Of a stretch of DNA of 64,000 nucleotides, positions 27,091 through 35,210 are shown piece after piece. The stretch covers positions 124,001-188,000 of the forward strand of contig JAAFIK010000001.1 of the NCBI GenBank assembly GCA_013298665.1. The letters are read 5' to 3'. Position 1 is the stretch's first letter. Every line of letters starts with the position of its first letter. The stretch comes from Chitinophagales bacterium. GTDB lineage: Bacteria > Bacteroidota > Bacteroidia > Chitinophagales > Chitinophagaceae. A program made the position numbers and the translations under genes. The notes beneath the pieces were generated by a model. It was not told the DNA's origin and made no database searches. It was given only the letters and a program-made list of their open reading frames with translations.

Positions 27091-28044
27091 ATGACAAAAA
27101 ATGTATCCATCTTTTCCGGTACCGGCTCCAGGTATCTTGCTGAAAGGATAGCCGAGAAATTTGGTGCCCCGCTCGGTAAAGTGAATATACAGCGTTTCAG
27201 CGATGGTGAAATCGGTGTTGAATTTCAGGAAAGTATACGCGGTCAGTTTGTGTTTTTAATCCAGAGTACATTTGCGCCTTCCGACAACCTGATGGAGTTG
27301 CTCCTGATGATTGATGCGGCGAAAAGGGCATCTGCGTACAAGGTGATTGCGGTGATGCCTTATTATGGTTATGCCCGCCAGGACAGGAAAGATCGTCCGC
27401 GTGTAGCCATTGGCTCAAAATTAGTGGCCAATATGCTTACTGCAGCCGGTGCAGACCGCGTGATTACAATGGATCTGCATGCGCCACAGATACAGGGTTA
27501 TTTCGACATACCCGTGGATCACCTCGATTCTTCTGCGGTATTTATTCCTTACATCGAACAGTTGGGATTAACCAATCTTACTTTTGCGGCTCCGGATGTG
27601 GGGAGTGCGAACCGTATACGCGAAATCGCCAGTTTTTTTGAAGTGGAGATGGTGATTTGTGATAAACACCGCAAGCGGGCCAATGAAATATCGAGTATGG
27701 TGGTGATTGGTGATGTGGTTGACCGGGATATTGTGATGATTGATGATATTTGTGACACTGGTGGTACATTGGCTAAAAGTGCCGGATTGATGAAGGAAAA
27801 AGGGGCCCGGAGTGTGCGGGCGCTTTGCACGCACCCGGTACTGAGTGGTAAGGCTTATGAGAATATCGAGAACAGCGCACTGGAGGAATTGGTGGTTTGT
27901 GATACCATTCCGCTAAAAATGACTACGGGTAAGATCAAGGTATTATCGGTGGACGAGCTTTTTGCGGTTACGCTCCGGAATGCGGTGGAGAATAAGAGTA
28001 TCAACAGTCTTTTCCTGCGCAGCCGGATTGCCAACAAGAAGTAA
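27091..28044 (+). CDS. prs: Ribose-phosphate pyrophosphokinase
   Basis: Makes PRPP from ribose 5-phosphate and ATP for nucleotide, NAD and amino-acid synthesis. It has 317 residues, typical for class I PRPP synthases. Conserved parts are VNIQRFSDGEIGVEFQES, PYYGYARQDRKDRPR, the ATP/ribose-5-phosphate region ITMDLHAPQIQGYFDIPVDH, and the PRPP loop MIDDICDTGGTLAKSA. It is divergent from radC (70 bp) and 84 bp upstream of rplY, a common prs-rplY arrangement. Confidence 0.97.
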   Translation: MTKNVSIFSGTGSRYLAERIAEKFGAPLGKVNIQRFSDGEIGVEFQESIRGQFVFLIQSTFAPSDNLMELLLMIDAAKRASAYKVIAVMPYYGYARQDRKDRPRVAIGSKLVANMLTAAGADRVITMDLHAPQIQGYFDIPVDHLDSSAVFIPYIEQLGLTNLTFAAPDVGSANRIREIASFFEVEMVICDKHRKRANEISSMVVIGDVVDRDIVMIDDICDTGGTLAKSAGLMKEKGARSVRALCTHPVLSGKAYENIENSALEELVVCDTIPLKMTTGKIKVLSVDELFAVTLRNAVENKSINSLFLRSRIANKK

Positions 28045-28128
28045 AAGGCCGGGGGAGTGGAAAAAACGGTAAAAAACGGGTAAAACCGACTGTTTTCCTT
28101 ACCTTCGCGCCTCATAAAAAAATAAATC

Positions 28129-28734
28129 ATGAAAACGATTACAATCGAAGGACAACTGAGGACCGGATTCGGCAAAACAGCCACCCGCCAGCTCCGCTCT
28201 CAGGAACAAGTGCCAGGTGTAATTTACGGGGGTGCTAAGGAGGTGAACTTCTATGCTCCGGCAACTGCTTTTAAGGCGCTGGTATATACCTCTGAATTTA
28301 TGCTGGCCGAGGTTAACATTGATGGTACAACTTACCGTTGTATCCTCAAAGACCTTCAGTTTGACAAGGTGTCTGATGCGCTTACGCATGTTGATCTTCT
28401 TGAACTGGTGGACGACAAAAAAATCATTGCTACCCTGCCGCTGAAATTGATCGGCACTCCTGCGGGTGTGAAGGCTGGTGGTAAATTGGTTACCAAGATC
28501 AAGGCCGTAAAGGTAAAAACCCTGCCCAAGTTCCTGAAAGAGTTCATTGAGCTGGATATTACCAACCTCGAACTGAATGCCAACATTCGTGTAGAGGACG
28601 TAAAGGCCGATAACATGGAGATACTGAACTCTCCACGTATTCCCATCGCTTCTGTAACGATGACCCGTCAACTTAAGCAGGAAGAAGCAACAGCCGCCAA
28701 AGCTGCAGCATCCGCAAAAGGCGCAAAAAAATAG
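28129..28734 (+). CDS. rplY: 50S ribosomal protein L25/general stress protein Ctc
   Basis: 201-residue CTC-type L25 that binds 5S rRNA. The N-terminal L25 domain has EGQLRTGFGKTATRQLR and VPGVIYGG, followed by CILKDLQFDKVSDALTHVDL. The C-terminal beta domain has GTPAGVKAGGKL and LELNANIRVEDV. The tail is Ala/Lys rich. A candidate -7 element TACCTTCG (28100-28107) precedes it, so it may be transcribed separately from prs as well. The gene pth, often next in this cluster, is absent here. Confidence 0.95.
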   Translation: MKTITIEGQLRTGFGKTATRQLRSQEQVPGVIYGGAKEVNFYAPATAFKALVYTSEFMLAEVNIDGTTYRCILKDLQFDKVSDALTHVDLLELVDDKKIIATLPLKLIGTPAGVKAGGKLVTKIKAVKVKTLPKFLKEFIELDITNLELNANIRVEDVKADNMEILNSPRIPIASVTMTRQLKQEEATAAKAAASAKGAKK

Positions 28735-28753
28735 TTTTTTTGAAATGTTTTCT

Positions 28754-28781
28754 AAAAGGCTGTCCCCGGGCAGCCTTTTTT
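28754..28781 (+). terminator. Terminator after rplY
   Basis: AAAAGGCTG pairs with CAGCCTTTT around an 8-nt GC-rich loop and is followed by T residues. It lies 20 bp after the rplY stop. Confidence 0.85.
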
Positions 28782-28882
28782 CATGGTATGACCGCTGCAG
28801 GCCGTACTTTTTGCCCGGCCGGCTTTGTAGCCCGGGGCGGATGTTTGTGAGCAATGGCGGGTACAACTTGGTAACTATATCA

Positions 28883-28890
28883 TACCTTTG
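28883..28890 (+). promoter_or_regulatory. Candidate -7 promoter element for yidC
   Basis: TACCTTTG exactly matches TAnnTTTG and lies 19 bp before the yidC start codon, downstream of the rplY terminator. No -33 TTTG at standard spacing. Confidence 0.5.
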
Positions 28891-28909
28891 CCCCCTCAAA
28901 ATAAAGAAT

Positions 28910-30754
28910 ATGGGATTAGACAGAAATACGGTAATTGGCTTTGTATTGATTGGCTTGCTGCTTATCGGGATGTTTTACTTCAACAGTAAAGACAGCCTGG
29001 CTTTTCAGGCGCAGCAAAAAAAGATTGCTGATTCCCTGGCAGCGCTCAAGCCCAAGCCTGATCCTAAAACAGCGGTTATCGATTCCCTGCGCAAGGATTC
29101 TGCTGTTAAGCAAACGGCTGCGGGGAATTTTATCAGGTATATGACGGGGACTGCAAACGAGACCGTTCTGGAGAATGAAGTGCTCCGGATTACCTTCAGC
29201 AACAAAGGGGGGCAGCCCGTAAAGGCTGAGTTGAAGCAGTTTAAACTGTTTAACGGGAGTCCGCTGGTTTTACTGAACGACCCTAAGGGAAATAAGTTTT
29301 CCTATGCGTTTAACTCTTCTGCGAATACAAAAACACAAACGGATGACCTGTACTTTGATGTGGCTAAACCGGCAGCAGCCGATGGCAGCCAGGTGGTACA
29401 GTTTTCTATTGCGGACAGTTCCGGTAAAAAACTGATACATGAATACAAGCTTCGGCCGAATGAGTATATGCTTGATCTTGACGTGAAGCTGAGCGGAGCT
29501 GACAAACTGCTGACGAATAATGTACTTGACCTTGTCTGGCAGGCTTCGGCACCACAGGCAGAAAAGGATATTAAATATGAACGCCAGCAAACGCATATCT
29601 GCTATCTTGCTAATGAGTCATTTGACTTTGAATACCTGGGGTCGGGTAGCGAGAAGAAATTTGAAAAGCCGGTGAGCTGGCTTAGTCTCAAGCAACAATT
29701 TTTCCTGACGGGTTTAGCGGCCAAAAATAAATTCCAGTCGGCCGATGTAAGCTGGAAGGTACCTGCAGATTCCATTCCGGTGGTTACAGCTTTAACGGCC
29801 AATTGCCGGATGAGTGTAGCCAATGGCAGTGAGGTGGACATCCCTATGCAAATGTATTTTGGGCCGAGTGATTATAATGTGCTGAAAAAATATGATAACC
29901 AGATGCATAATATTGTGCCTTATGGTACGGGTATGTTTGCGTTCGTCAAGTACATCAACCGTCATTTTCTTTTACCGGTGTGGGATTTTTTGCGGAAGAA
30001 CATCAGCAGTTACGGGATTATTATCCTCTTGCTGACGCTGTTTATCCGGTTGCTGACCTCGCCGATCCTTTACAAGAGTTATGTGAGCGGGGCAAAAATG
30101 AAGGCGCTTAAACCGGAACTGGATGAACTGAAAGCCAAACACGGGGATGATAAACAGGCTTACAGCATGGATCAGATGAAACTCTGGAAAAGTGCCGGGG
30201 TTAGTCCGCTGGGTGGCTGTCTGCCTGCGCTGCTCCAGATTCCGATCTTTATGTCGTTGTATTACTTCTTCCAGTCGAATATATCGCTTCGGGGACAGGC
30301 TTTTCTCTGGGCCAAAGATCTTGCGGCTTATGACAGCATTGCTACATTGCCCTTCAATATTCCTTTTTATGGCAGTCACGTAAGTCTTTTTACCCTTACG
30401 GCGGTGGCAACCAGTCTGCTCATTTCGATTTACAGCATGAGCAATATGCAGGGTAACGATAACCCGATGATGAAGTATATGCCCTATATATTTCCGGTAT
30501 TGTTGCTGGGGGTATTTAACAACCTGCCATCGGCGCTTACCTGGTATTATACTATTTCCAATACGATTACCCTTATTCTGCAGGTGGTGATCCAGAAATA
30601 CATCATCAATCATGATAAGTTACGGGCGCAGATTGAGGAGAATAAAAAACGACCGGTCAAAACGGGCTGGGCGGATAAGCTGCAGACGATGCAGGAGACG
30701 AATAAAAAGGTGCAGGAGATGAAGAACAGAACCAATACGAATAAGAAAAAATAG
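28910..30754 (+). CDS. yidC: Membrane protein insertase YidC
   Basis: 614-residue Oxa1/YidC-family insertase of the inner membrane that inserts and folds membrane proteins with or without SecYEG. TM1 is at about 8-24 (VIGFVLIGLLLIGMFYF) and a large periplasmic beta domain covers about 60-350. The conserved five-helix core follows: YGIIILLLTLFIRLLTSPIL with its hydrophilic-groove Arg, SPLGGCLPALLQIPIFMSLY and MKYMPYIFPVLLLGVFNNLP. The C-terminal tail is basic. The ATG at 28910 is chosen because upstream codons would overlap the rplY terminator. Confidence 0.96.
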   Translation: MGLDRNTVIGFVLIGLLLIGMFYFNSKDSLAFQAQQKKIADSLAALKPKPDPKTAVIDSLRKDSAVKQTAAGNFIRYMTGTANETVLENEVLRITFSNKGGQPVKAELKQFKLFNGSPLVLLNDPKGNKFSYAFNSSANTKTQTDDLYFDVAKPAAADGSQVVQFSIADSSGKKLIHEYKLRPNEYMLDLDVKLSGADKLLTNNVLDLVWQASAPQAEKDIKYERQQTHICYLANESFDFEYLGSGSEKKFEKPVSWLSLKQQFFLTGLAAKNKFQSADVSWKVPADSIPVVTALTANCRMSVANGSEVDIPMQMYFGPSDYNVLKKYDNQMHNIVPYGTGMFAFVKYINRHFLLPVWDFLRKNISSYGIIILLLTLFIRLLTSPILYKSYVSGAKMKALKPELDELKAKHGDDKQAYSMDQMKLWKSAGVSPLGGCLPALLQIPIFMSLYYFFQSNISLRGQAFLWAKDLAAYDSIATLPFNIPFYGSHVSLFTLTAVATSLLISIYSMSNMQGNDNPMMKYMPYIFPVLLLGVFNNLPSALTWYYTISNTITLILQVVIQKYIINHDKLRAQIEENKKRPVKTGWADKLQTMQETNKKVQEMKNRTNTNKKK

Positions 30755-30768
30755 TAACAGGTAATACT

Positions 30769-30804
30769 AAAAAGCCGCAGTTGAACTCCATTGCGGCTTT
30801 TTCA
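30769..30804 (+). terminator. Terminator after yidC
   Basis: AAAAAGCCGCA pairs exactly with TGCGGCTTTTT across a 12-nt loop. It lies 15 bp after the yidC stop codon. Confidence 0.88.
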
Positions 30805-30918
30805 GGCAGGTAATATCTGTTAAATAATATGGTTCGGTTACCCGTAATACTGTTAAATAAAACGGGGTTCAATCCCGTTTGGCACGGGATTTTATTATCT
30901 TTATCCAAACAAAGCAAA

Positions 30919-31587
30919 ATGAAACACAGGCTTATCGCCATCAGTCTTCTGCTCTTGTGCTGCGGTAATGCTGCCGTAGCCCAGAAAGTACTTGCGGAAG
31001 GAACGGTGGTATATGATATTGCGGTTCGCACGGGTGCTGCTGAGCCTCAGATGGCAGACTTGTTTGATGGCGCCACGACTACTGTTTACCTGAAGGGTAA
31101 CCAGAGCCGGACGGATATGGTCAGTTCGCTTGGAAAGGAAAGTACGATTCATGATGCTAAAACGGGCAATGCTGTTATCCTGAAGGAATACAGCGGGCAG
31201 AAGCTGATGATTACCCTGACTAAGGAAAACTGGACAGAAAAGAACAAGAAGTATGAAGACATCAGCTTTACGGCCACCACGGAAACGAAAACGATTGCCG
31301 GGTATGTCTGCAAAAAATCGATTGCCAGGCTCAAGGATGGCAGTACATTTAACGTGTATTATACCACGGATATCAGCGTTGCCAACAAAGACTACGACAA
31401 TACCTTTAAGAACCTGCCTGGCTTAGCCATGGAGTATGAAATGGAGTTTGGTAAAATGAAGATCACTTATACTGCGGCTAAGGTTAACTTTGAACCGGTA
31501 CAGGCTTCCCGCTTCGACTTTCCTAAAACGGGTTACCGGGTGATGAGTTATGATGATAACCAAAAACTCAAATCAGGGCGCCGGTAA
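30919..31587 (+). CDS. GLPGLI/DUF4412-like secreted protein
   Basis: 222-residue exported protein with a signal peptide (about 1-22, CCGNAAVAQ). The middle contains KTIAGYVCKKSIARLKDGST and then NLPGLAMEYEMEFG, which resembles the GLPGLI-family signature and DUF4412-type proteins. These are beta-rich periplasmic or surface proteins of unknown function, common in Bacteroidota. The ATG at 30919 is preferred to a start at 30829. It converges on hxpB with a 5-bp gap. Confidence 0.65.
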   Translation: MKHRLIAISLLLLCCGNAAVAQKVLAEGTVVYDIAVRTGAAEPQMADLFDGATTTVYLKGNQSRTDMVSSLGKESTIHDAKTGNAVILKEYSGQKLMITLTKENWTEKNKKYEDISFTATTETKTIAGYVCKKSIARLKDGSTFNVYYTTDISVANKDYDNTFKNLPGLAMEYEMEFGKMKITYTAAKVNFEPVQASRFDFPKTGYRVMSYDDNQKLKSGRR

Positions 31588-31592
31588 CGAGG

Positions 31593-32255
31593 CTAATGGT
31601 TGAGCCTGTCGAGCAGCAATTCATTAAAGTTCTGCAGGGAAGAGAGTTTGAGGTCGGCCGTACTCCACCTGTTGTCATGCTGGTGCTGTGGTGCGGGTAC
31701 TACTACACATTTCATACGGGCGGCCTTCGCGGCGATCATGCCGTAAAACGAATCCTCAAAACAGATACAGCTTGTTGGTGCCGCGCCGAGTATCTGTGCA
31801 CAGTCGAGATAAACCTGCGGATGTGGCTTGGCATGGGGTAAAAACTCAGCCGAGGTAATGGCGTGCAGGTATTGGCTGATGCCCAGGAAATCGATCACCA
31901 CATCAATTAATGCCTGGCCGGAGGATGTTGCCAGTCCGATCCTGAATTGCCGCTCGCGGAAAAATTCAAAAATATGGTTAACGCCCGGCAGTGCCTTGCC
32001 CTTCTGCCGTACTTTGCCGATGACCAACTGAAGGATGTCCTGCGCGGCTCCCGGTATTTCTGCTTCATCTATCTTAAAGCGTTGAAACCACCAGTGTAAA
32101 AATTCCGGTGTCCTGAGCCCGGTAGTGACGGCGTATTGTTCGGGGCTGAGTTTGATGCCATACCGTTGTAATATTTCTGTAGCTGCTTCCGCCCAGAGGG
32201 GTTCACTGTCGATGAGTAAACCATCCATGTCAAAAATAACCGTGTCTGTCTGCAT
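31593..32255 (-). CDS. hxpB: HAD-family sugar-phosphate phosphatase, HxpB/YniC-like
   Basis: 220-residue HAD phosphatase. Motif I is IFDMDGLLIDSEPLW (nucleophile Asp9, acid/base Asp11), motif II Ser lies in GLATSSGQ, and motif III/IV in HAKPHPQVYLDCA and CFEDSFYGM. The C-terminal part, AARMKCVVVPAPQHQHDNRW, closely follows Escherichia coli HxpB (2-deoxyglucose-6-phosphate/hexitol-phosphate phosphatase). The exact substrate here is inferred from that resemblance. It is divergent from plsC (144 bp). Confidence 0.85.
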   Translation of the reverse strand: MQTDTVIFDMDGLLIDSEPLWAEAATEILQRYGIKLSPEQYAVTTGLRTPEFLHWWFQRFKIDEAEIPGAAQDILQLVIGKVRQKGKALPGVNHIFEFFRERQFRIGLATSSGQALIDVVIDFLGISQYLHAITSAEFLPHAKPHPQVYLDCAQILGAAPTSCICFEDSFYGMIAAKAARMKCVVVPAPQHQHDNRWSTADLKLSSLQNFNELLLDRLNH

Positions 32256-32399
32256 ATTTGTGCTGCTGGTATTGATGTGTTGTGCTGCTGGTTATTGCTT
32301 ACCGCAGTACGGATGAAATGCAACCCTTTTTTGTGCCATTGCCCCAAAGTACAAAGATTTCAGTAAATTGCGATAGCCATAGTAGTAAACAACGATTGC

Positions 32400-33170
32400 A
32401 TGAACAAATTTACAGATTGGTTAAAGGAGTCACGGTTGGTGAAAGGCACGGTTTATGCCCTGGTAGGACTTTTTTCTTACCCGGGTTTAAATATGGTTAA
32501 CCGGTTGCAGATACATGGTATGGAGCATTTAGACAACCTGCCACGGAATAACGTATTGTTTGTAAGTAATCACCAGACTTATTTTGCGGATGTGATCACT
32601 TTCCTGCATATTTTCTGCGCAAGACAATGGCGGAAGAAGAACAGGCTGGGTATTCCATATTACCTGCTCTGGCCATTTACGCGGGTGAAGTTTGTAGCGG
32701 CTGAGGAGACGATGAAAAAGAACTGGATCAGTAAACTTTTTGCACTTGCGGGGGCGATTACCGTGAAGCGTACCTGGCGGGCTGAGGGTACTGAAGTGCG
32801 GCGCAGCTTAGATCCGAAGGATACCCGGAGTATTGCCCGTGCGCTTGAAAAAAACTGGGTGATTACCTTCCCGCAGGGTACAACAAAACCATTTGCCCCG
32901 GGCAGAAAGGGTACGGCATTTATCATCAAGCACAGCCGTCCCGTTGTCATACCGGTAGTCATCAGCGGGTATTGGCGTGCATTCAATAAGAAAGGGCTGA
33001 AGTTTAAAAAAAGGGGTTCTGCTTTGTCGGTAACTTTTAAGGCACCGCTTGATATTGACTATGAAGACACGCACGAGCATATCCTCGAAAAGATCATGGA
33101 TGCGATTGAACAGAGCAAAGCGTTTATGCTTAAGGGCAAACATCACCTGATGTCGATGTTAGACAAATAA
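32400..33170 (+). CDS. plsC: 1-acyl-glycerol-3-phosphate acyltransferase-like protein
   Basis: 256-residue PlsC-family acyltransferase acting at the membrane in phospholipid synthesis. The catalytic H-x4-D motif is NHQTYFAD and the second motif FPQGTTKPF corresponds to FPEGTR with Gln in place of the usual Glu. Further blocks are KFVAAEETMKKNW, GAITVKRTW and VVIPVVISGYWRAF. The symbol plsC reflects the family; the altered FPEGTR motif may reflect a different acceptor. Confidence 0.82.
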   Translation: MNKFTDWLKESRLVKGTVYALVGLFSYPGLNMVNRLQIHGMEHLDNLPRNNVLFVSNHQTYFADVITFLHIFCARQWRKKNRLGIPYYLLWPFTRVKFVAAEETMKKNWISKLFALAGAITVKRTWRAEGTEVRRSLDPKDTRSIARALEKNWVITFPQGTTKPFAPGRKGTAFIIKHSRPVVIPVVISGYWRAFNKKGLKFKKRGSALSVTFKAPLDIDYEDTHEHILEKIMDAIEQSKAFMLKGKHHLMSMLDK

Positions 33171-33237
33171 TTCTCTGCGTTTGCTCAAAAAAATATCCAT
33201 AACCAACCCGGAACAAACAAACACTTCAAACTGCTTC

Positions 33238-33753
33238 TCAGTCTTTTACAAACAGGGCTTTTAATTCCTGCGCGTCATCGGGTTTCATCTTACCGCCAAG
33301 GATCAGCCTGATCTGGCGACGACGCAATGCGCCTTCATACAGTTTCTGTTCTTCTTCTGTTTCAGGTTCGAGTGCGGGTACGGGACGCGGCTTTCGGTTG
33401 GGATCCAGGGCTACGAAGGTGAAGTAGGCTTCATTGCTTTCATAGCGGTACTGGTGCAGGGTATCTTCTCCCCATACTTTAATATAGATCTCCATTGAGG
33501 TATTGAACGCGCGGGTTACCTTGGCTTCTATGTGTACAATATTGCCCAGTTTGATCGGGTTTTTAAAACTCAGGTTGTCTACCGAAGCGGTCATACTCGG
33601 CGCATTGCAGTGTTTGCCTGCTGCCATACCTGCGGCAATATCCATCCAGTACATCAGCCGCCCGCCCATGAGGTTCCCAAACACGTTGGTGTCGTTGGGT
33701 AACACGAGTTCGTTCATTATAGTAAAACTTTCACTTGCTTTCTTTGCTTCCAT
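33238..33753 (-). CDS. Hotdog-fold acyl-CoA thioesterase (YciA/BFIT-like)
   Basis: 171-residue thioesterase with a single hotdog domain: LPNDTNVFGNLMGGRLMYWM carries the conserved N-x-x-G-x-x-x-GG core, followed by DIAAGMAAGKHC and VDNLSFKNPIKLGNIVHIEA. It hydrolyses acyl-CoA to the free acid and CoA in the cytosol; chain-length preference is unknown. The start at the ATG at 33753 (MEAKKASES) is preferred to a TTG at 33771. Confidence 0.92.
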   Translation of the reverse strand: MEAKKASESFTIMNELVLPNDTNVFGNLMGGRLMYWMDIAAGMAAGKHCNAPSMTASVDNLSFKNPIKLGNIVHIEAKVTRAFNTSMEIYIKVWGEDTLHQYRYESNEAYFTFVALDPNRKPRPVPALEPETEEEQKLYEGALRRRQIRLILGGKMKPDDAQELKALFVKD

Positions 33754-33873
33754 TGCTGCAATTTTGGGCAAAGGTAATGGTTAAAGCAGCGCTTTTATTT
33801 ATGCATTTGTTAAGGTTACATTTGAAATTGTTGTTTTTACAATTGTGTGCAGGTTGTTATTGTGATTGTCCTG

Positions 33874-35181
33874 CTATGGGTTGCTGATGCCGTACTTCTT
33901 TTTATAGCGTTCGTTTAATTGTTTGTGTTTGTCCATGAGGTCGATTTCGCGGCCCCGGATAAACGCGTGTGTAACGATGCTGCTCCGCATATCGAGTATA
34001 TCGCCTTCGCTGACGATGATATTGGCGTCTTTACCTGTTTCGATACTGCCTGTTTTGCTGTCGATGCCGAGGATGCGGGCGGCATTAAGGCTGATGGCAG
34101 ACAGGGCTTCTTCGCGGCTGAGGCCATATGCGGCGGCGGTACCTGCGTTGAACATGAGGTTGCGGCCACGGGTTTGCCCGTCTTCATCAGTGATGGCAAA
34201 GAGGACACCGGCTTTTTGCAGCATGGCGGGTGTTTTGTATGGCTGGTCCACATCGTCATCGGGTGATGTAGGGAGGTTGTGGGTTTGCCGGAGGATGACC
34301 GAAATGTTGTTTTGCTTCAGCAGTTCGGGAATCTGCCAGGATTCACTGCCACCAACAATGGTTACATCGAATCCAAATTCGGTGACAAAGTCGATGGCGA
34401 CGAGCATCTCTTTTACAATATTGCAGTGGATGAACAGGCGCTGGCTTTTGTCGAACAATCCTTTTACGGCCGCCAGTTTGAGGTTGGTACTGTCGGGTGT
34501 GTTTTGTTTTTGGTATGCTTTGGCGTCGCGGAAAAAGCTTTTTACTTTTTCAATCTGGTCGAGTCCTTGTTTTAAGGGATCCGGGGGCTGGGGTATGCCA
34601 AAGAAGGCGGCAAAGGGGTTTGGGCGGTTGAAGAGTGATGGCATGTAATAATGGATGCCATAGTCTTTGCGATAAGCCGCGTCTTCCCAGTTCCATGCGT
34701 CGAGTTGTACGGTGGAGGAAGAGCCGCCGATGCTGCCTCCATTGCCGCCGGGAACGATGTTGGCGATAAGGATACCATTGCTGCGCAGGGTATTGATGAT
34801 TTTTGAATCGGTATTGTAGGCGACGATGCTGCGTACGTTGGGGTTGAGTTCACCCAGCTCCTGGAAGTCATTTGTGCCGCGTACGGATCCGCCGATTTCC
34901 TGGAGTCCGAGATTGGTGGCAGAGAGGATCAGGCCGGGGTAAATGTGTTTGCCCTTGCAATCGATCACTTTGCCATTGGCCGGATTGGTGCCAACGGCGG
35001 TGATTATGCCTTTGTTAAAGCTGATGGATCCGTTTTCAATAATGGTGCCATTGCCTATATGTATGGTTGCGTTGGTAAGGGTAATGGCTTCTGCCTGTGG
35101 CTTTGCCGGGTAAATATCATCCTGTGCGGTGGCGCTGAGGGCTGTGATGCCTGCGATCAGTATTGCCAAATATTTTTTCAT
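33874..35181 (-). CDS. Secreted amidohydrolase-family protein lacking the HxH metal motif
   Basis: 435-residue exported protein with a signal peptide (about 1-20, ALSATAQ) and an imidazolonepropionase-like amidohydrolase fold. The strand-1 metal motif, normally PGLID-x-H-x-H, reads YPGLILSATNLGL (residues 81-93), so both histidines are missing. Other hallmarks remain: RLFIHCNIVKEMLVAIDF, FAITDEDGQTRGRN, LSLNAARILG (partly SLNAARILGID) and GSIETGKDANIIV. It is likely impaired as a metallohydrolase, or it works in complex with its neighbour. It lies 29 bp downstream of the larger amidohydrolase gene on the same strand, so the two are probably co-transcribed. Confidence 0.82.
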   Translation of the reverse strand: MKKYLAILIAGITALSATAQDDIYPAKPQAEAITLTNATIHIGNGTIIENGSISFNKGIITAVGTNPANGKVIDCKGKHIYPGLILSATNLGLQEIGGSVRGTNDFQELGELNPNVRSIVAYNTDSKIINTLRSNGILIANIVPGGNGGSIGGSSSTVQLDAWNWEDAAYRKDYGIHYYMPSLFNRPNPFAAFFGIPQPPDPLKQGLDQIEKVKSFFRDAKAYQKQNTPDSTNLKLAAVKGLFDKSQRLFIHCNIVKEMLVAIDFVTEFGFDVTIVGGSESWQIPELLKQNNISVILRQTHNLPTSPDDDVDQPYKTPAMLQKAGVLFAITDEDGQTRGRNLMFNAGTAAAYGLSREEALSAISLNAARILGIDSKTGSIETGKDANIIVSEGDILDMRSSIVTHAFIRGREIDLMDKHKQLNERYKKKYGISNP

Positions 35182-35210
35182 GTCAAATCTTTTTGGGTTC
35201 AAGTTTATGT

